Below are positions 1-8,111 of a DNA stretch of 64,000 nucleotides, one piece after another. A program made the translations under genes and the position numbers. The DNA is from Thermofilum sp. NZ13 (lineage in GTDB: Archaea > Thermoproteota > Thermoprotei > Thermofilales > Thermofilaceae). How positions within the stretch are numbered: the first letter of the stretch is position 1; every line of letters starts with the position of its first letter. Location: the NCBI GenBank assembly GCA_002855745.1, contig NDWX01000009.1, positions 1 to 64,000 of the forward strand. Reading direction: 5' to 3'. The notes below the pieces were generated by a model. It searched no databases, had not been told where the DNA came from, and saw nothing but the letters and a program-made list of their open reading frames with translations.

Positions 1-16
1 ACGCACATCGCCACGG

Positions 17-352
17 TTATGCTGTACCGGAGGCAGCTCCGGCTGCGCGTCGAATAAGCCTCAATGCTGCCTCGCCGCACGCCACCTCATCGAGGCTATA
101 GCCGAGCAGAGCGAGGAGGCTGCAGGCCCTCCCCGTCAGGTAGACGTACCTCACGTCGCCGACCACAGCCTCCCTCACGAGACCGGCTGAGCGCAATTTA
201 TCGAGGGCGCTGGCTATGTGCCTCGTGTTGCGCGTGCCGAAGGCCTTGCCGAGGAGCTTCGGCTCTCGTAGGCGCAACAGCACCCTAGCGAGGCCGGTCA
301 GCTCGAGCCACCCCCGCCACGCTCCCCCGGACCCCCCGCTAACCTCGACCAT
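17..352 (-). CDS. small winged-helix-like DNA-binding protein
   Basis: A 111-residue Ala/Arg/Leu-rich protein. Residues about 20-80 look like a winged helix: an N-terminal helix, a helix pair with Arg/Asn-rich turns (RNTRHIASALDKL), then a short beta wing (VVGDVRYVYL). This suggests a transcription regulator; no ligand domain is visible. The ATG at 352 is preferred to the TTG one codon upstream because a TATA-like ttataacc lies 20-28 nt upstream, fitting a leaderless mRNA. It is divergent from the unknown gene at 395 and the two promoters share the same 40 nt. The wHTH call rests on pattern only. Confidence 0.55.
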   Translation of the reverse strand: MVEVSGGSGGAWRGWLELTGLARVLLRLREPKLLGKAFGTRNTRHIASALDKLRSAGLVREAVVGDVRYVYLTGRACSLLALLGYSLDEVACGEAALRLIRRAAGAASGTA

Positions 353-394
353 CAAGGCTAAGCGCGTGAGGGGTTATAAGCCTTCACACGGGCT

Positions 395-1369
395 GTGTCC
401 GTAAAAGTTGCACGCGCGGTGCTCGAACACCCTCCCGCAACCCCCTCTAACCTGCTGGAGGCAAGGGAAGACACGGGTCGAACAAGGGAAGAATCTAGGG
501 AAAAGCTAAAAATAGCATTGCAACTTAGTATAGGTGAGCATAGCTTGCCTTGGATCGGACTGGGAGCTGACTGCATAAAAGAGGAGGAGTTCGAAAACTA
601 CCTCACTAATTACGGCTATAGTTTTTCCAAGAAGTTCGAAATTGAGGTTCTGGTAGAGAGCTCATGGACGAGATTTAAAGTGTACGAGGTCCTAGGCTTC
701 GTCGAGGGTGTTGCAGACATCCTTGCAGAAGCCTTTAGATGCCCAGCTTTAGAAAGTGGTCCACACCTAGTTTTAGGCGAAGTATCGGCCAAACTATGGG
801 ATGAAGCCGTGAAAGTGGTTTTTCCAAACGGCGAGACGCATGTTATCCCTGTATACACTTACGACGGCTTCCTTGATATCAGAATGCCCACCTCAAAGGT
901 TAAAGGGTTGAAGGGCCAAATGATAGTTGGAGGAAAAGTCTTTGACCTTCCCATCACCGAGGAAGACTTTCAGAGAATAGTGCTTCTGGATAAACGCGTA
1001 CGTGAAAAGCTGGAGAAAGCAATAGCGATATATGGCGTCGAGAAGATTCTCGAGAAGAAGCTCCTGGACAAGCTCAGAGAGGAAAAAACGAGGGGTATTA
1101 AAGAGCAGAAAATAACGTACGAAATCGACCCTGAGTCGGGGATTGTCCTGTGCATCATCGACGGAAAGCTCACATCTATGAGCTTGGCAAGATTTGCTGT
1201 TTTGCTTGCCCAAAGAGAGATGTACTCTGAGCTTGAGAAATTTATCTCTAATCTCGCCCCTGAGCAACGCAGAGAAGTGAAAAAACACTTAGAAGAGTTT
1301 TTGCTGATATTCAAAGACTCATTAAAGTCTCCGAGCGATCTGAAGAAAATCCTGGAAAAAATTGGTTAA
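395..1369 (+). CDS. unknown 324-aa soluble protein
   Basis: I do not recognise this protein. It begins with GTG at 395, and a TATA-like gttataag at about 372-379 lies roughly 20 nt upstream, so the mRNA is probably leaderless. No signal peptide or membrane span is visible. Residues 1-50 are polar and probably disordered. Residues 60-190 are mixed alpha/beta, with a repeated motif of strands around VFPNGETHVIPVYTYDGF. Residues 195-324 are mostly charged helices rich in Lys and Glu. Two short gaps separate it from its neighbours, and it is not clearly in an operon. Codon use looks like that of the flanking genes, so it is probably a real lineage-specific gene. Confidence 0.7.
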   Translation: MSVKVARAVLEHPPATPSNLLEAREDTGRTREESREKLKIALQLSIGEHSLPWIGLGADCIKEEEFENYLTNYGYSFSKKFEIEVLVESSWTRFKVYEVLGFVEGVADILAEAFRCPALESGPHLVLGEVSAKLWDEAVKVVFPNGETHVIPVYTYDGFLDIRMPTSKVKGLKGQMIVGGKVFDLPITEEDFQRIVLLDKRVREKLEKAIAIYGVEKILEKKLLDKLREEKTRGIKEQKITYEIDPESGIVLCIIDGKLTSMSLARFAVLLAQREMYSELEKFISNLAPEQRREVKKHLEEFLLIFKDSLKSPSDLKKILEKIG

Positions 1370-1460
1370 CTCACTGATTTTACTTCTAGCATCTTTTATG
1401 CCTAATATTTAAAGTATTACCAGTAATGCATAAATATATGAAAGAGAATAATTCCACGGT

Positions 1461-2666
1461 ATGCCTAGGATAGCAAGTCGTAGCCAAACGATCGTCAGTT
1501 CTCCGATAAGAAGAATAGCCGCGCTTTTAGATGAGGCAAGGCGTAAAGGGGACATAATCAGCTTTGGAGGTGGCGCGCCCAGTCTCCCTCCCCCGCAGGA
1601 GGTGGTGGATTATCTAGCGGATTTACTTAAACGCTCTCCCCAGAGGACGGTAGCTTACGGGAGCACCCGTGGGATGATAGAGCTTCGAGAATTAATAGCC
1701 CAAGACCTTAAGAAGTACTGGGGCGTGTCTTATGATCCTCGTGAAGAGATAATCATCGTAAACGGGGGGACGGAGGGAATATACCTGGCTTTAGGGTCGA
1801 TACTCGAGCCCGGAGACGAGGTCATACTCATAGATCCAACATACGTCGGGTACTCGGAGCCTATTTGGCTTTTTGGTGGGCGTGTTAGGTATGTTCCCGT
1901 GCGCGTGGAGGAGGGTTACCAGCCTAAGATCGAAGATGTGAAGAAGGTCATTTCCCCGTTGACAAAAGCGTTCATACTGCTATCCCCCGATAACCCTACC
2001 GGTCGTATAGTCACTGACGCGTTCGTCAGCGAGCTTGTGAAGTTGGCAAGGGAACACGACTTCTGGATAATATTTGACGCCGTGTACAAGCACATCACGT
2101 ATGGCCGAGCTACGCCTTGGGTTGACGCTTTTCCGGGAGCCAGAGACAGGACTATAACCATTCACAGCTTCAGCAAGGAGGCATCTATACCAGGGTTCCG
2201 ACTCGGCTACGTGACAGGCCCCCCTGAGGTTATAGAGGCAATGGAGAAGATAAAGCAGTATGTTTCCCTTGCACCTGACACGCCAGGGCAACTAGCAATG
2301 ATCAAGTTCTATGAGAACGGTATTAAAGAGCGGTACCTCAACGAAACGGTCATTCCCACCTATAGGAAGCGCCGTGATTTCATGTACAAGGCCATACAGG
2401 AGTATTTACCCGACGCTAAGACGACAATGCCCGAAGGAGCCTTTTACTTTTTCGTAGACCTAAGGCAGTATCTCGAAGCAATGGGGAGAGATGATGAGGA
2501 GTTCGCTAATCGCTTGCTGTACAGGAAGAGCGTAGTAGTCATTCCGGGAAAATATTTCGGCGAGATGGGCAAAGGGCACGTCAGAATGACTTTCGTGAGC
2601 GAAAGCGAGGAGAGGATAGAGGAGGGTCTCAAGAGGATGAACGCCTACATCACCAGTTATCTCTAA
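1461..2666 (+). CDS. PLP-dependent class I/II aminotransferase
   Basis: Fold type I aminotransferase of 401 residues, the usual family length. The PLP Schiff-base lysine is K239 in the motif SFSKEASIPGFRLGY. N178 (in SPDNPTG), D206 and Y209 (DAVYK) are the conserved cofactor contacts, and R247 in GFRLGY is near the substrate carboxylate. The sequence is closest in style to archaeal aromatic or 2-aminoadipate (LysN/ARO8-like) aminotransferases, but the substrate cannot be fixed from sequence. A TATA-like ataaatatatg at about 1430-1440 lies some 25 nt before the ATG, so the transcript is probably leaderless. The stop is 4 nt from the convergent roadblock gene. Confidence 0.9.
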   Translation: MPRIASRSQTIVSSPIRRIAALLDEARRKGDIISFGGGAPSLPPPQEVVDYLADLLKRSPQRTVAYGSTRGMIELRELIAQDLKKYWGVSYDPREEIIIVNGGTEGIYLALGSILEPGDEVILIDPTYVGYSEPIWLFGGRVRYVPVRVEEGYQPKIEDVKKVISPLTKAFILLSPDNPTGRIVTDAFVSELVKLAREHDFWIIFDAVYKHITYGRATPWVDAFPGARDRTITIHSFSKEASIPGFRLGYVTGPPEVIEAMEKIKQYVSLAPDTPGQLAMIKFYENGIKERYLNETVIPTYRKRRDFMYKAIQEYLPDAKTTMPEGAFYFFVDLRQYLEAMGRDDEEFANRLLYRKSVVVIPGKYFGEMGKGHVRMTFVSESEERIEEGLKRMNAYITSYL

Positions 2667-2669
2667 GAA

Positions 2670-3038
2670 CTAAGCTATTTTCGACTCTGTTATCTTCTTT
2701 TTTACTTCTCTTAGGGTGTATAGGAGGACGCCTAGCCTTGTGTCTTTGCTGAAGAGGACTGCCATGTAGCCTAGATCTCCGAGCCTGGTGTAGATGATGC
2801 CTGAGCCGTCTGGGGCGTTGATGGTGATCCACTCCGCCTCCCCCTTCCCGAGCTCAGTGCTAGCCCTGTTGCCCACCTCGCTCAGCACAGCCGTGAGCGC
2901 CGCCACCTTCTCCTCAAGCTCCTTGTCAGCTATGCTGCTCAGCAGTGGCAACCCATCACCCGTAGCAACAACAAACCCCTCAAACCCAGCAACCCTAGTA
3001 ACAGGCTCAATAAGCCTCCTCAAAGCCTCAATATTCAA
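2670..3038 (-). CDS. roadblock/LC7 domain protein (first of two)
   Basis: A 122-residue single-domain protein with the roadblock/LC7 pattern: an N-terminal helix, a beta hairpin with VATGDGLPLLSS, a long central helix (residues 40-62), three strands (EWITINAPDG, GIIYTRLG, YMAVLFS) and a C-terminal helix. Roadblock proteins dimerise and bind or regulate small GTPases, as MglB does for MglA. The only in-frame start is TTG at 3038. A TATA-like ggatatattg lies about 45 nt upstream, in the 70-nt gap after the GTPase gene, so it may have its own promoter as well as reading through from the module upstream. Confidence 0.85.
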   Translation of the reverse strand: MNIEALRRLIEPVTRVAGFEGFVVATGDGLPLLSSIADKELEEKVAALTAVLSEVGNRASTELGKGEAEWITINAPDGSGIIYTRLGDLGYMAVLFSKDTRLGVLLYTLREVKKKITESKIA

Positions 3039-3108
3039 GCTCAGCCTGCATCACCACTAGATTAGCTTTTGACGACAATATATCCTTTACAGTTAAAATG
3101 ATACCCCG

Positions 3109-3636
3109 TTAACCTCTATTAATGATTTCAACTATCCTCTTTAAAACCGCGTAGGCGGAGCTCCTCTCGTATGCTACGAGCGGCATGACGTTTTCCTGTT
3201 TTACTCCGAAGAGTTGCGCCACGATGTTCGGTTTAACACTACCTGGGAGGTCCTGTTTACTCACAGCTAAGATATGAGGATACTCACCTAAGCTTTTCAT
3301 ATAATCATAGACAGCGCGCGAGCGCATTACGTGTAGCATTGAGGTGCCGTCCACGATGAAGATATATCCATGCATTCCAGTTGAAAGAACTCTCCACATG
3401 AACTGGAGGCGGGTTTGCCCTGGGGTTCCAAACAGGTATACATCTACACCGTTTACACTGGTTTTGCCGTAGTCGAAAGCGACGGTCGTATACCGCTTAA
3501 TCTGCGACTCATAAGATGAGGATACAGGGACTTCCGTCGTGAGAACGTTAGATGCTATGGTTTTCACAAAGGTTGTTTTACCGCTCGCATAAGGTCCACT
3601 AATGAGTATCTTTAGGTAACTTCGTTGCGTCGACAT
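3109..3636 (-). CDS. MglA/CvnD-like small GTPase
   Basis: A 175-residue Ras-like GTPase of the type found beside roadblock proteins (COG2229/MglA-like). The P-loop is GPYASGKTT at residues 14-22, and the G2 threonines are T50/T51. G3 is FGTPGQ (69-74), where the usual Asp of DxxG is replaced by Gly. G4 is SKQD (126-129) instead of NKxD. A 150-residue core ends in a C-terminal helix; there is no membrane anchor or lipidation motif. The first 38 nt overlap the end of the second roadblock gene, which implies translational coupling. Its likely role is a molecular switch controlled by the adjacent roadblock proteins; the output is unknown. Confidence 0.88.
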   Translation of the reverse strand: MSTQRSYLKILISGPYASGKTTFVKTIASNVLTTEVPVSSSYESQIKRYTTVAFDYGKTSVNGVDVYLFGTPGQTRLQFMWRVLSTGMHGYIFIVDGTSMLHVMRSRAVYDYMKSLGEYPHILAVSKQDLPGSVKPNIVAQLFGVKQENVMPLVAYERSSAYAVLKRIVEIINRG

Positions 3637-4015
3637 AGCCGACCCCTGCTGCCTTAACGATACTATCCTCGTACTTCCTTAAGACAAGGTGTATCAGCCC
3701 AAGGTTTGGACGAGAGGTCGTGGAGAGAGCGATGAAGGAGCCATCAACCGACGAGATCACGACGTGCTCCCCGTTCTCGAATTCCACGTCTACTCTTCTT
3801 ACTCGGCTACCGAAAATGTCTCCAAGCGCGTCGAGAGACCCCAAGGCTGCGGCAGAGGCTACCGCGAGGAACTCTGCCTGAGACTGGTCAGGCGCGATGG
3901 AGGATATAGGGATTCCGTCGCGCCAGGCAAACACAATGGAAGATACGGCGTCGTGTGTCTCCTTTATTATCTTCCCAAGTATCCCTCTTACTTCCGCCTC
4001 TTTATCCGAACTCAT
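3599..4015 (-). CDS. roadblock/LC7 domain protein (second)
   Basis: A 138-residue protein with a roadblock/LC7 fold: helix 1 (residues 5-20), strand pair SSIVFAWRDGIPISSIA, a long Ala-rich central helix (FLAVASAAALGSLDALGDIF), then strands RRVDVEFENG, HVVISSVDG, SFIALSTT and a C-terminal helix. It fits the MglB/CvnB-like regulators of the small GTPase encoded immediately downstream, with which it overlaps by 38 nt. The membrane-anchored coiled-coil gene ends 14 nt upstream. The central helix normally forms the homodimer interface, and it could also pair with the other roadblock protein of the cluster. Confidence 0.87.
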   Translation of the reverse strand: MSSDKEAEVRGILGKIIKETHDAVSSIVFAWRDGIPISSIAPDQSQAEFLAVASAAALGSLDALGDIFGSRVRRVDVEFENGEHVVISSVDGSFIALSTTSRPNLGLIHLVLRKYEDSIVKAAGVGYVDATKLPKDTH

Positions 4016-4029
4016 AACGGCATTGACAC

Positions 4030-4782
4030 CTACTGGGCTTTTGAGACTATGTCTCTAAAATATCTATTTATCGTTTCTTTTATCGCATCCAGCCTAGCCT
4101 CGTTGACGTTTGCGCTATCCTCCACCTCCAAGATGGCGTACACCGACAAATCTTTTACATCCCCTAGGTAGAAGACTTCGAGCACCCTATCTCCTCTGAC
4201 TAGCGAAACTCTAGGTGTCCTGGATATCCTTAAAATCTCAAGGATCTTCGGAGGTTCCTCGCTAGGCTGACCATAGCTTTTGACGACGTATCCCTGTGAA
4301 GTTATTATACATGCGTACTTAACCTCGGGGTAGTGAAGCGCGAGCTCGTTCAGCTCTTTGATCGAAGCCGCCTCAATATGTTGCGGGACGCGAGGGTAGG
4401 AAACCGGGCGAGGCACCTCGTTTACCTCCCTCGTGAATCTCCTCTCTAGAAGTACGGTTTTGCTCTCGAGTGCCGTCACGCGAGAATCGATGCGGATGAA
4501 GGATTCCTGGAGATTTTTAACAGAGTTGTGCAGTTCGGTTAGCATGGAAGAGGTATTCTTCTCCGCCTCTTCCAGTTTTTTAATTCTTTCATCAAACTCT
4601 CGAAATCTATCATGGGAAGCGCCGCCTTCGCTTATGCGTCCTACTCTTCGCGTGAGGTAAATTAAAGCGATAAAAACACCCAACGAGATGCCGAGCGAAA
4701 GCAGCATAAAGAAGATTAGATAAAAGGAGAATGGCTCTACCTGTAGCAGAGTTTTGTAGGCTTCTGAGTGAATAGCTAGCAT
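4030..4782 (-). CDS. membrane-anchored coiled-coil protein with roadblock-like C-terminus
   Basis: A 250-residue protein, first gene of the GTPase module. One membrane span lies at about residues 18-43. A charged coiled coil with heptad-like Leu/Ile/Val spacing follows at about 58-118, then a Pro-rich linker (122-135). The C-terminal part (140-250) has a helix, YACIITSQGYVVKSYG, another helix, three strands and a final helix. That order resembles a divergent roadblock/LC7 domain; this is inference from pattern. The layout suggests a membrane platform or sensor that presents a roadblock-like surface to the GTPase and the two roadblock proteins. I know of no named family for the full-length architecture. 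Confidence 0.75.
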   Translation of the reverse strand: MLAIHSEAYKTLLQVEPFSFYLIFFMLLSLGISLGVFIALIYLTRRVGRISEGGASHDRFREFDERIKKLEEAEKNTSSMLTELHNSVKNLQESFIRIDSRVTALESKTVLLERRFTREVNEVPRPVSYPRVPQHIEAASIKELNELALHYPEVKYACIITSQGYVVKSYGQPSEEPPKILEILRISRTPRVSLVRGDRVLEVFYLGDVKDLSVYAILEVEDSANVNEARLDAIKETINRYFRDIVSKAQ

Positions 4783-4909
4783 AACACAGCATGTAGTGTT
4801 TCTAGACGCCTTTTGATAAAATTATCGCACTATTAGAAAGCCTCAACACCTGCTTTGGTAAACATTGTTTGCCAACGAATTCACTGCAGTTTTCAGTACA
4901 AGTAGCTGA

Positions 4910-6286
4910 TTAAGAAGCGAAACCTATAACTTCGTATCTCGCGGATACCTGCTCCAAAACTCGTATAAATTCTTCACTCAGATCCGTTTTCACCTGGCTT
5001 AGAACCGAGTTAAATGCTCTCCTGGCACTCAGCCCCTGCTTTATCCTCTTGTTTATTTCCTGAGCAGTGAAGTACAAGGTGACGCGACTAACCCTTGTAA
5101 GCTTATCCGTGTAGGGCTGAACAAGCTTCTCAACGGTTTCAGGATCATAGCCAGTGAGTTTTGAGAGAAGGATCAGCGATGTTTTCTCATCTAAGAAGCG
5201 AAGGTATAAGACGACCGTGGTTTGAGGTGGGAGCTTTAGTAATCCCTCGAGACCTATCCTGTGGAACAAAATTACGTCTGCTGTGCACTTTAATCCATCT
5301 AAGAAGTGCTCCGTAAAGGCTTTTTCCTCCTCGTAGCTAAGGCCTAGAATTACAATCTTCCTGCCTGGTGGAAGTGTTCTGCATAAAAACTGTGCAGTTT
5401 CTCCTAGAGATTCTAGATCTGTAAAAGCGATTTTGAGTTTGTCCTCCTCGGCTGCACGCCTTCTTCCAGTAAAGCCTCTTATGGGTGCGATGATGCGAGA
5501 ATGTAAAGCTACCTGTGAGCTCTCGGCGAAGTAGAGCATAGCGCTTGTTCCCATGGATGAGGCTACGCCCCATGCGTCGGCTAGGCTTGGAGAACCAATT
5601 ATCGGCGTGATCGCAAGGAGGGTGACCTGCGGGGTAATCAGAGAGGCAAATGTTCTCTCACCTACTAGGGAGGTTGCGGTTAGAGATGAAAGTAGCACGA
5701 TGATTTCTGCTATAAACCTGCTGTCATGTGCTAGCACGTTAAAGAGGGTTGAGTAGAAAAGCACAGCATTGGTAACTTCATTCTCTGATGCTTGTAGTCC
5801 ACCAGGTAAAACCAGTAGCGGAGCCCTGATCTCCTCGCTTATTGAAAGGAGTAGGGAGAAGGCAAAGAGGTTGGCGATGAAGCTAAGACCTGTGAAAAAG
5901 GCTTCACGTGGTTTTTCCTTCCAAGTGAGGTAGTAGAGGATGCCGAGGATTACTCCGATAGAACTCGGGTGAGTGATAGCTAAGGGAACAACTAGTAAGA
6001 GAAGTGTAGATGAAACCCAACTGTGTATATTTTTTAAGATGAGAAGAAGCTGAAAGGGAAGAAGGGCCAAAAGAGGGAGAAATCGCTGTAGACGATATAG
6101 CTCCAGCGAGAACATGGCCACAAAGACTGGAACACCGAGTGACGGCGCAGTTAAAGCTGAGACGCTTGGTACAAAGCTCAGAATTAAGCTGTTTGTTCCA
6201 GCTAAGAATATTTCAGAGTAGAGTAGCGCGGCTGTGAAAATACTAGTCGCCGCAAGCAATCGCTCTCCCACTTTAGCCTTCGCCAC
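4910..6286 (-). CDS. large unknown membrane protein with cytosolic C-terminal domain
   Basis: A 458-residue protein starting with GTG. The first 270 residues contain about seven or eight hydrophobic spans. Residues about 280-458 are soluble: an alpha/beta part with KIVILGLSYEEE and VVLYLRF, then a helical segment (LTGYDPETVEKLVQPY ... SARRAF) that looks like the small helical lid of AAA+ proteins, but no Walker A motif is present. It sits 127 nt upstream of the membrane-coiled-coil/roadblock/GTPase genes on the same strand, so it may be functionally linked. I do not recognise the family; the AAA-lid resemblance is weak inference. Confidence 0.7.
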   Translation of the reverse strand: MAKAKVGERLLAATSIFTAALLYSEIFLAGTNSLILSFVPSVSALTAPSLGVPVFVAMFSLELYRLQRFLPLLALLPFQLLLILKNIHSWVSSTLLLLVVPLAITHPSSIGVILGILYYLTWKEKPREAFFTGLSFIANLFAFSLLLSISEEIRAPLLVLPGGLQASENEVTNAVLFYSTLFNVLAHDSRFIAEIIVLLSSLTATSLVGERTFASLITPQVTLLAITPIIGSPSLADAWGVASSMGTSAMLYFAESSQVALHSRIIAPIRGFTGRRRAAEEDKLKIAFTDLESLGETAQFLCRTLPPGRKIVILGLSYEEEKAFTEHFLDGLKCTADVILFHRIGLEGLLKLPPQTTVVLYLRFLDEKTSLILLSKLTGYDPETVEKLVQPYTDKLTRVSRVTLYFTAQEINKRIKQGLSARRAFNSVLSQVKTDLSEEFIRVLEQVSARYEVIGFAS

Positions 6287-6404
6287 AATCTTCGGGAAGT
6301 GAGTTGAGAGATACTTTAATAACGTTTTCCGTTGTAGCCCCTCTACTGGAAAATTGCGGTGCCATTAAAGTAAATAATATTACTGTACACATAGTTGTAG
6401 GGTT

Positions 6405-7508
6405 GTGGAACCCTTCAAAAACCATGTAGAAAGACTGCTAAGAGTCTTGACCAACAGAGGCCTTCAAGCTGCCCTCATATACTCTTCACCTAACATCTTC
6501 TACTTCACAGGCACAGACGCGCCTAGCGTGTCGATAATTTTAGAAAACGGAGAGGTCTTATTGGTTGCAAGCAGGCTGGAGTACTTAAGAGCTGTCGAAG
6601 AGCGTGCGGTCGGCGATGTCTACGCTTTCTCGTCTCAAGAAGAAGTGGCTGAATATGAAAGGGTAGTTGAAAGAGACCTGTATGGTGCTGTTAAGAAGCT
6701 TTTAGGAAGCATTCCTCCAGAGAAAGTTGGCATAGCTGGTGCAAGTCCTGATGTAAAGAAAAGGCTAGCAGAAAAGCTGGGAGCAGAGCCTCTAGATATA
6801 ACACGGGAAGTGCTGAACTTGAGGAGACAGAAGGATAGTGCAGAGATTAGCCGGATCAGGGAGAGCATCAGAGTCGCCGAGCTAGCTATGCGAAAAGCGT
6901 TAGATACTCTTGATAAGGGAGTAAGAGAGGTAGACATCGCTGTTGAAGTACTCAGCTTAATCCTCAAAAGTGGAGCACAACCTTCCTTCGATCCGATAAT
7001 TGCCTTCGGCGATCACGCCGCTCAACCCCACGCAAAGCCCACTCAGCGCGAGCTCAGAGAAGGCGATGTAGTGAAGATAGACTTGGGCGCGAAGGTTAAC
7101 GGGTACTGTAGCGACATGACCCGCTCCGTCATCTTTGGAAAACCGTCGCAAAAGCAAGAGAGGGTCTTCAGAGCAGTAATTAAGGCGCTCGAGAAATCTA
7201 TTGAAAGCCTGCAAGCTGGTAAGGCCGCTAAGGAGGTATACTCGGCCGCCTTCAAGGCACTAAAAGAAGAAGGCCTTCACATTTATTTCAATCATGGCTT
7301 AGGGCACGGTGTAGGCATCGAGATTCACGAGGAACCATACCTGAACAGCGAGAACGAATCCCCTCTTCTGGTGGGAGATATTGTGACCATAGAACCTGGA
7401 GTCTATATGGCCGGCTACCTAGGAGTGAGGATAGAGGACATGCTTTACGTAAGAGAAGACGGGGCGGAACTACTAACATATTTCCCACGGGATTACTTAG
7501 TGATGTAG
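6405..7508 (+). CDS. pepQ: Xaa-Pro dipeptidase (peptidase M24)
   Basis: A 367-residue creatinase/prolidase-type metallopeptidase that would cleave X-Pro dipeptides in the cytosol. The N-terminal domain (1-130) is the creatinase-like fold. The C-terminal pita-bread domain carries all five metal ligands: D226, D237, H301, E330 and E344 (motifs IDLGAK, SDMTRS, GLGHGVG, TIEPGV, RIEDM). It starts with GTG at 6405; a TATA-like taaataatatt at about 6371-6381 lies 24-34 nt upstream. DUF99 follows after 9 nt, so the two are probably cotranscribed. Archaeal prolidase and aminopeptidase P cannot be told apart with certainty by eye. Confidence 0.9.
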   Translation: MEPFKNHVERLLRVLTNRGLQAALIYSSPNIFYFTGTDAPSVSIILENGEVLLVASRLEYLRAVEERAVGDVYAFSSQEEVAEYERVVERDLYGAVKKLLGSIPPEKVGIAGASPDVKKRLAEKLGAEPLDITREVLNLRRQKDSAEISRIRESIRVAELAMRKALDTLDKGVREVDIAVEVLSLILKSGAQPSFDPIIAFGDHAAQPHAKPTQRELREGDVVKIDLGAKVNGYCSDMTRSVIFGKPSQKQERVFRAVIKALEKSIESLQAGKAAKEVYSAAFKALKEEGLHIYFNHGLGHGVGIEIHEEPYLNSENESPLLVGDIVTIEPGVYMAGYLGVRIEDMLYVREDGAELLTYFPRDYLVM

Positions 7509-7517
7509 GGTCTACCC

Positions 7518-8111
7518 TTGCACCTCACTAAGCCAGCCTTTCGAGTACTCGGCATCGCCGAGTCATTTGATAGGAAGTTGAAGAAGTCCATAGCAGTCGG
7601 GGTTTCCTACAGGAGAGATGGGATCGTGGACGGGGTCTACTTGACATGGCTGACTGTTGGCGGTCTTGACGCCACGGAGAAGATCCTCAACCTCGTAAGG
7701 GGTACGGGCAGGCGGGACTTCAACGTAGTCATGCTAAATGGATGCATTATCAGCTGGTTCAATATAGTGGACATAGAGACTCTCTACAAGGAGCTCAGCA
7801 TACCCGTTATTTGCCTAAGTTACGAGGAATCAGGGGGTCTGGAGAAGTATTTGAGCGAGTATTTCCCAGGCGACTCCAAGCGCTTTAGCATGTACCTTGG
7901 GCTCGGTGAACGCCGACTCGTCTACATAAAGAGAACAAGTAGCTACGTTTACGCCAGGTACGTTGGTATCGACGAGGAGGAGTTGCGTGAGTTGCTCAAT
8001 GCCGTCACGCTTCACGGTAAAGTTCCTGAGCCCCTGCGGGTCGCCCAAACTATTGCTAGGTCAGTGTACGAGTTCCTGAGGATCAATGATCCGGCTTTTC
8101 TTTCAACCTAA
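7518..8111 (+). CDS. DUF99 family protein
   Basis: A 197-residue protein matching the archaeal DUF99 (UPF0215) family, related in fold to endonuclease V. Characteristic segments are the N-terminal FRVLGIAES, the GIVDGVYLTWLTVGG strand-turn region and VVMLNGCIISWFNIVDI, which contains the family's hydrophobic core. The start is TTG at 7518, 9 nt after the prolidase stop codon. The family is widespread in archaea and the function is unknown; any nuclease activity is inference from structural kinship. Nothing in the sequence suggests truncation. Confidence 0.8.
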   Translation: MHLTKPAFRVLGIAESFDRKLKKSIAVGVSYRRDGIVDGVYLTWLTVGGLDATEKILNLVRGTGRRDFNVVMLNGCIISWFNIVDIETLYKELSIPVICLSYEESGGLEKYLSEYFPGDSKRFSMYLGLGERRLVYIKRTSSYVYARYVGIDEEELRELLNAVTLHGKVPEPLRVAQTIARSVYEFLRINDPAFLST

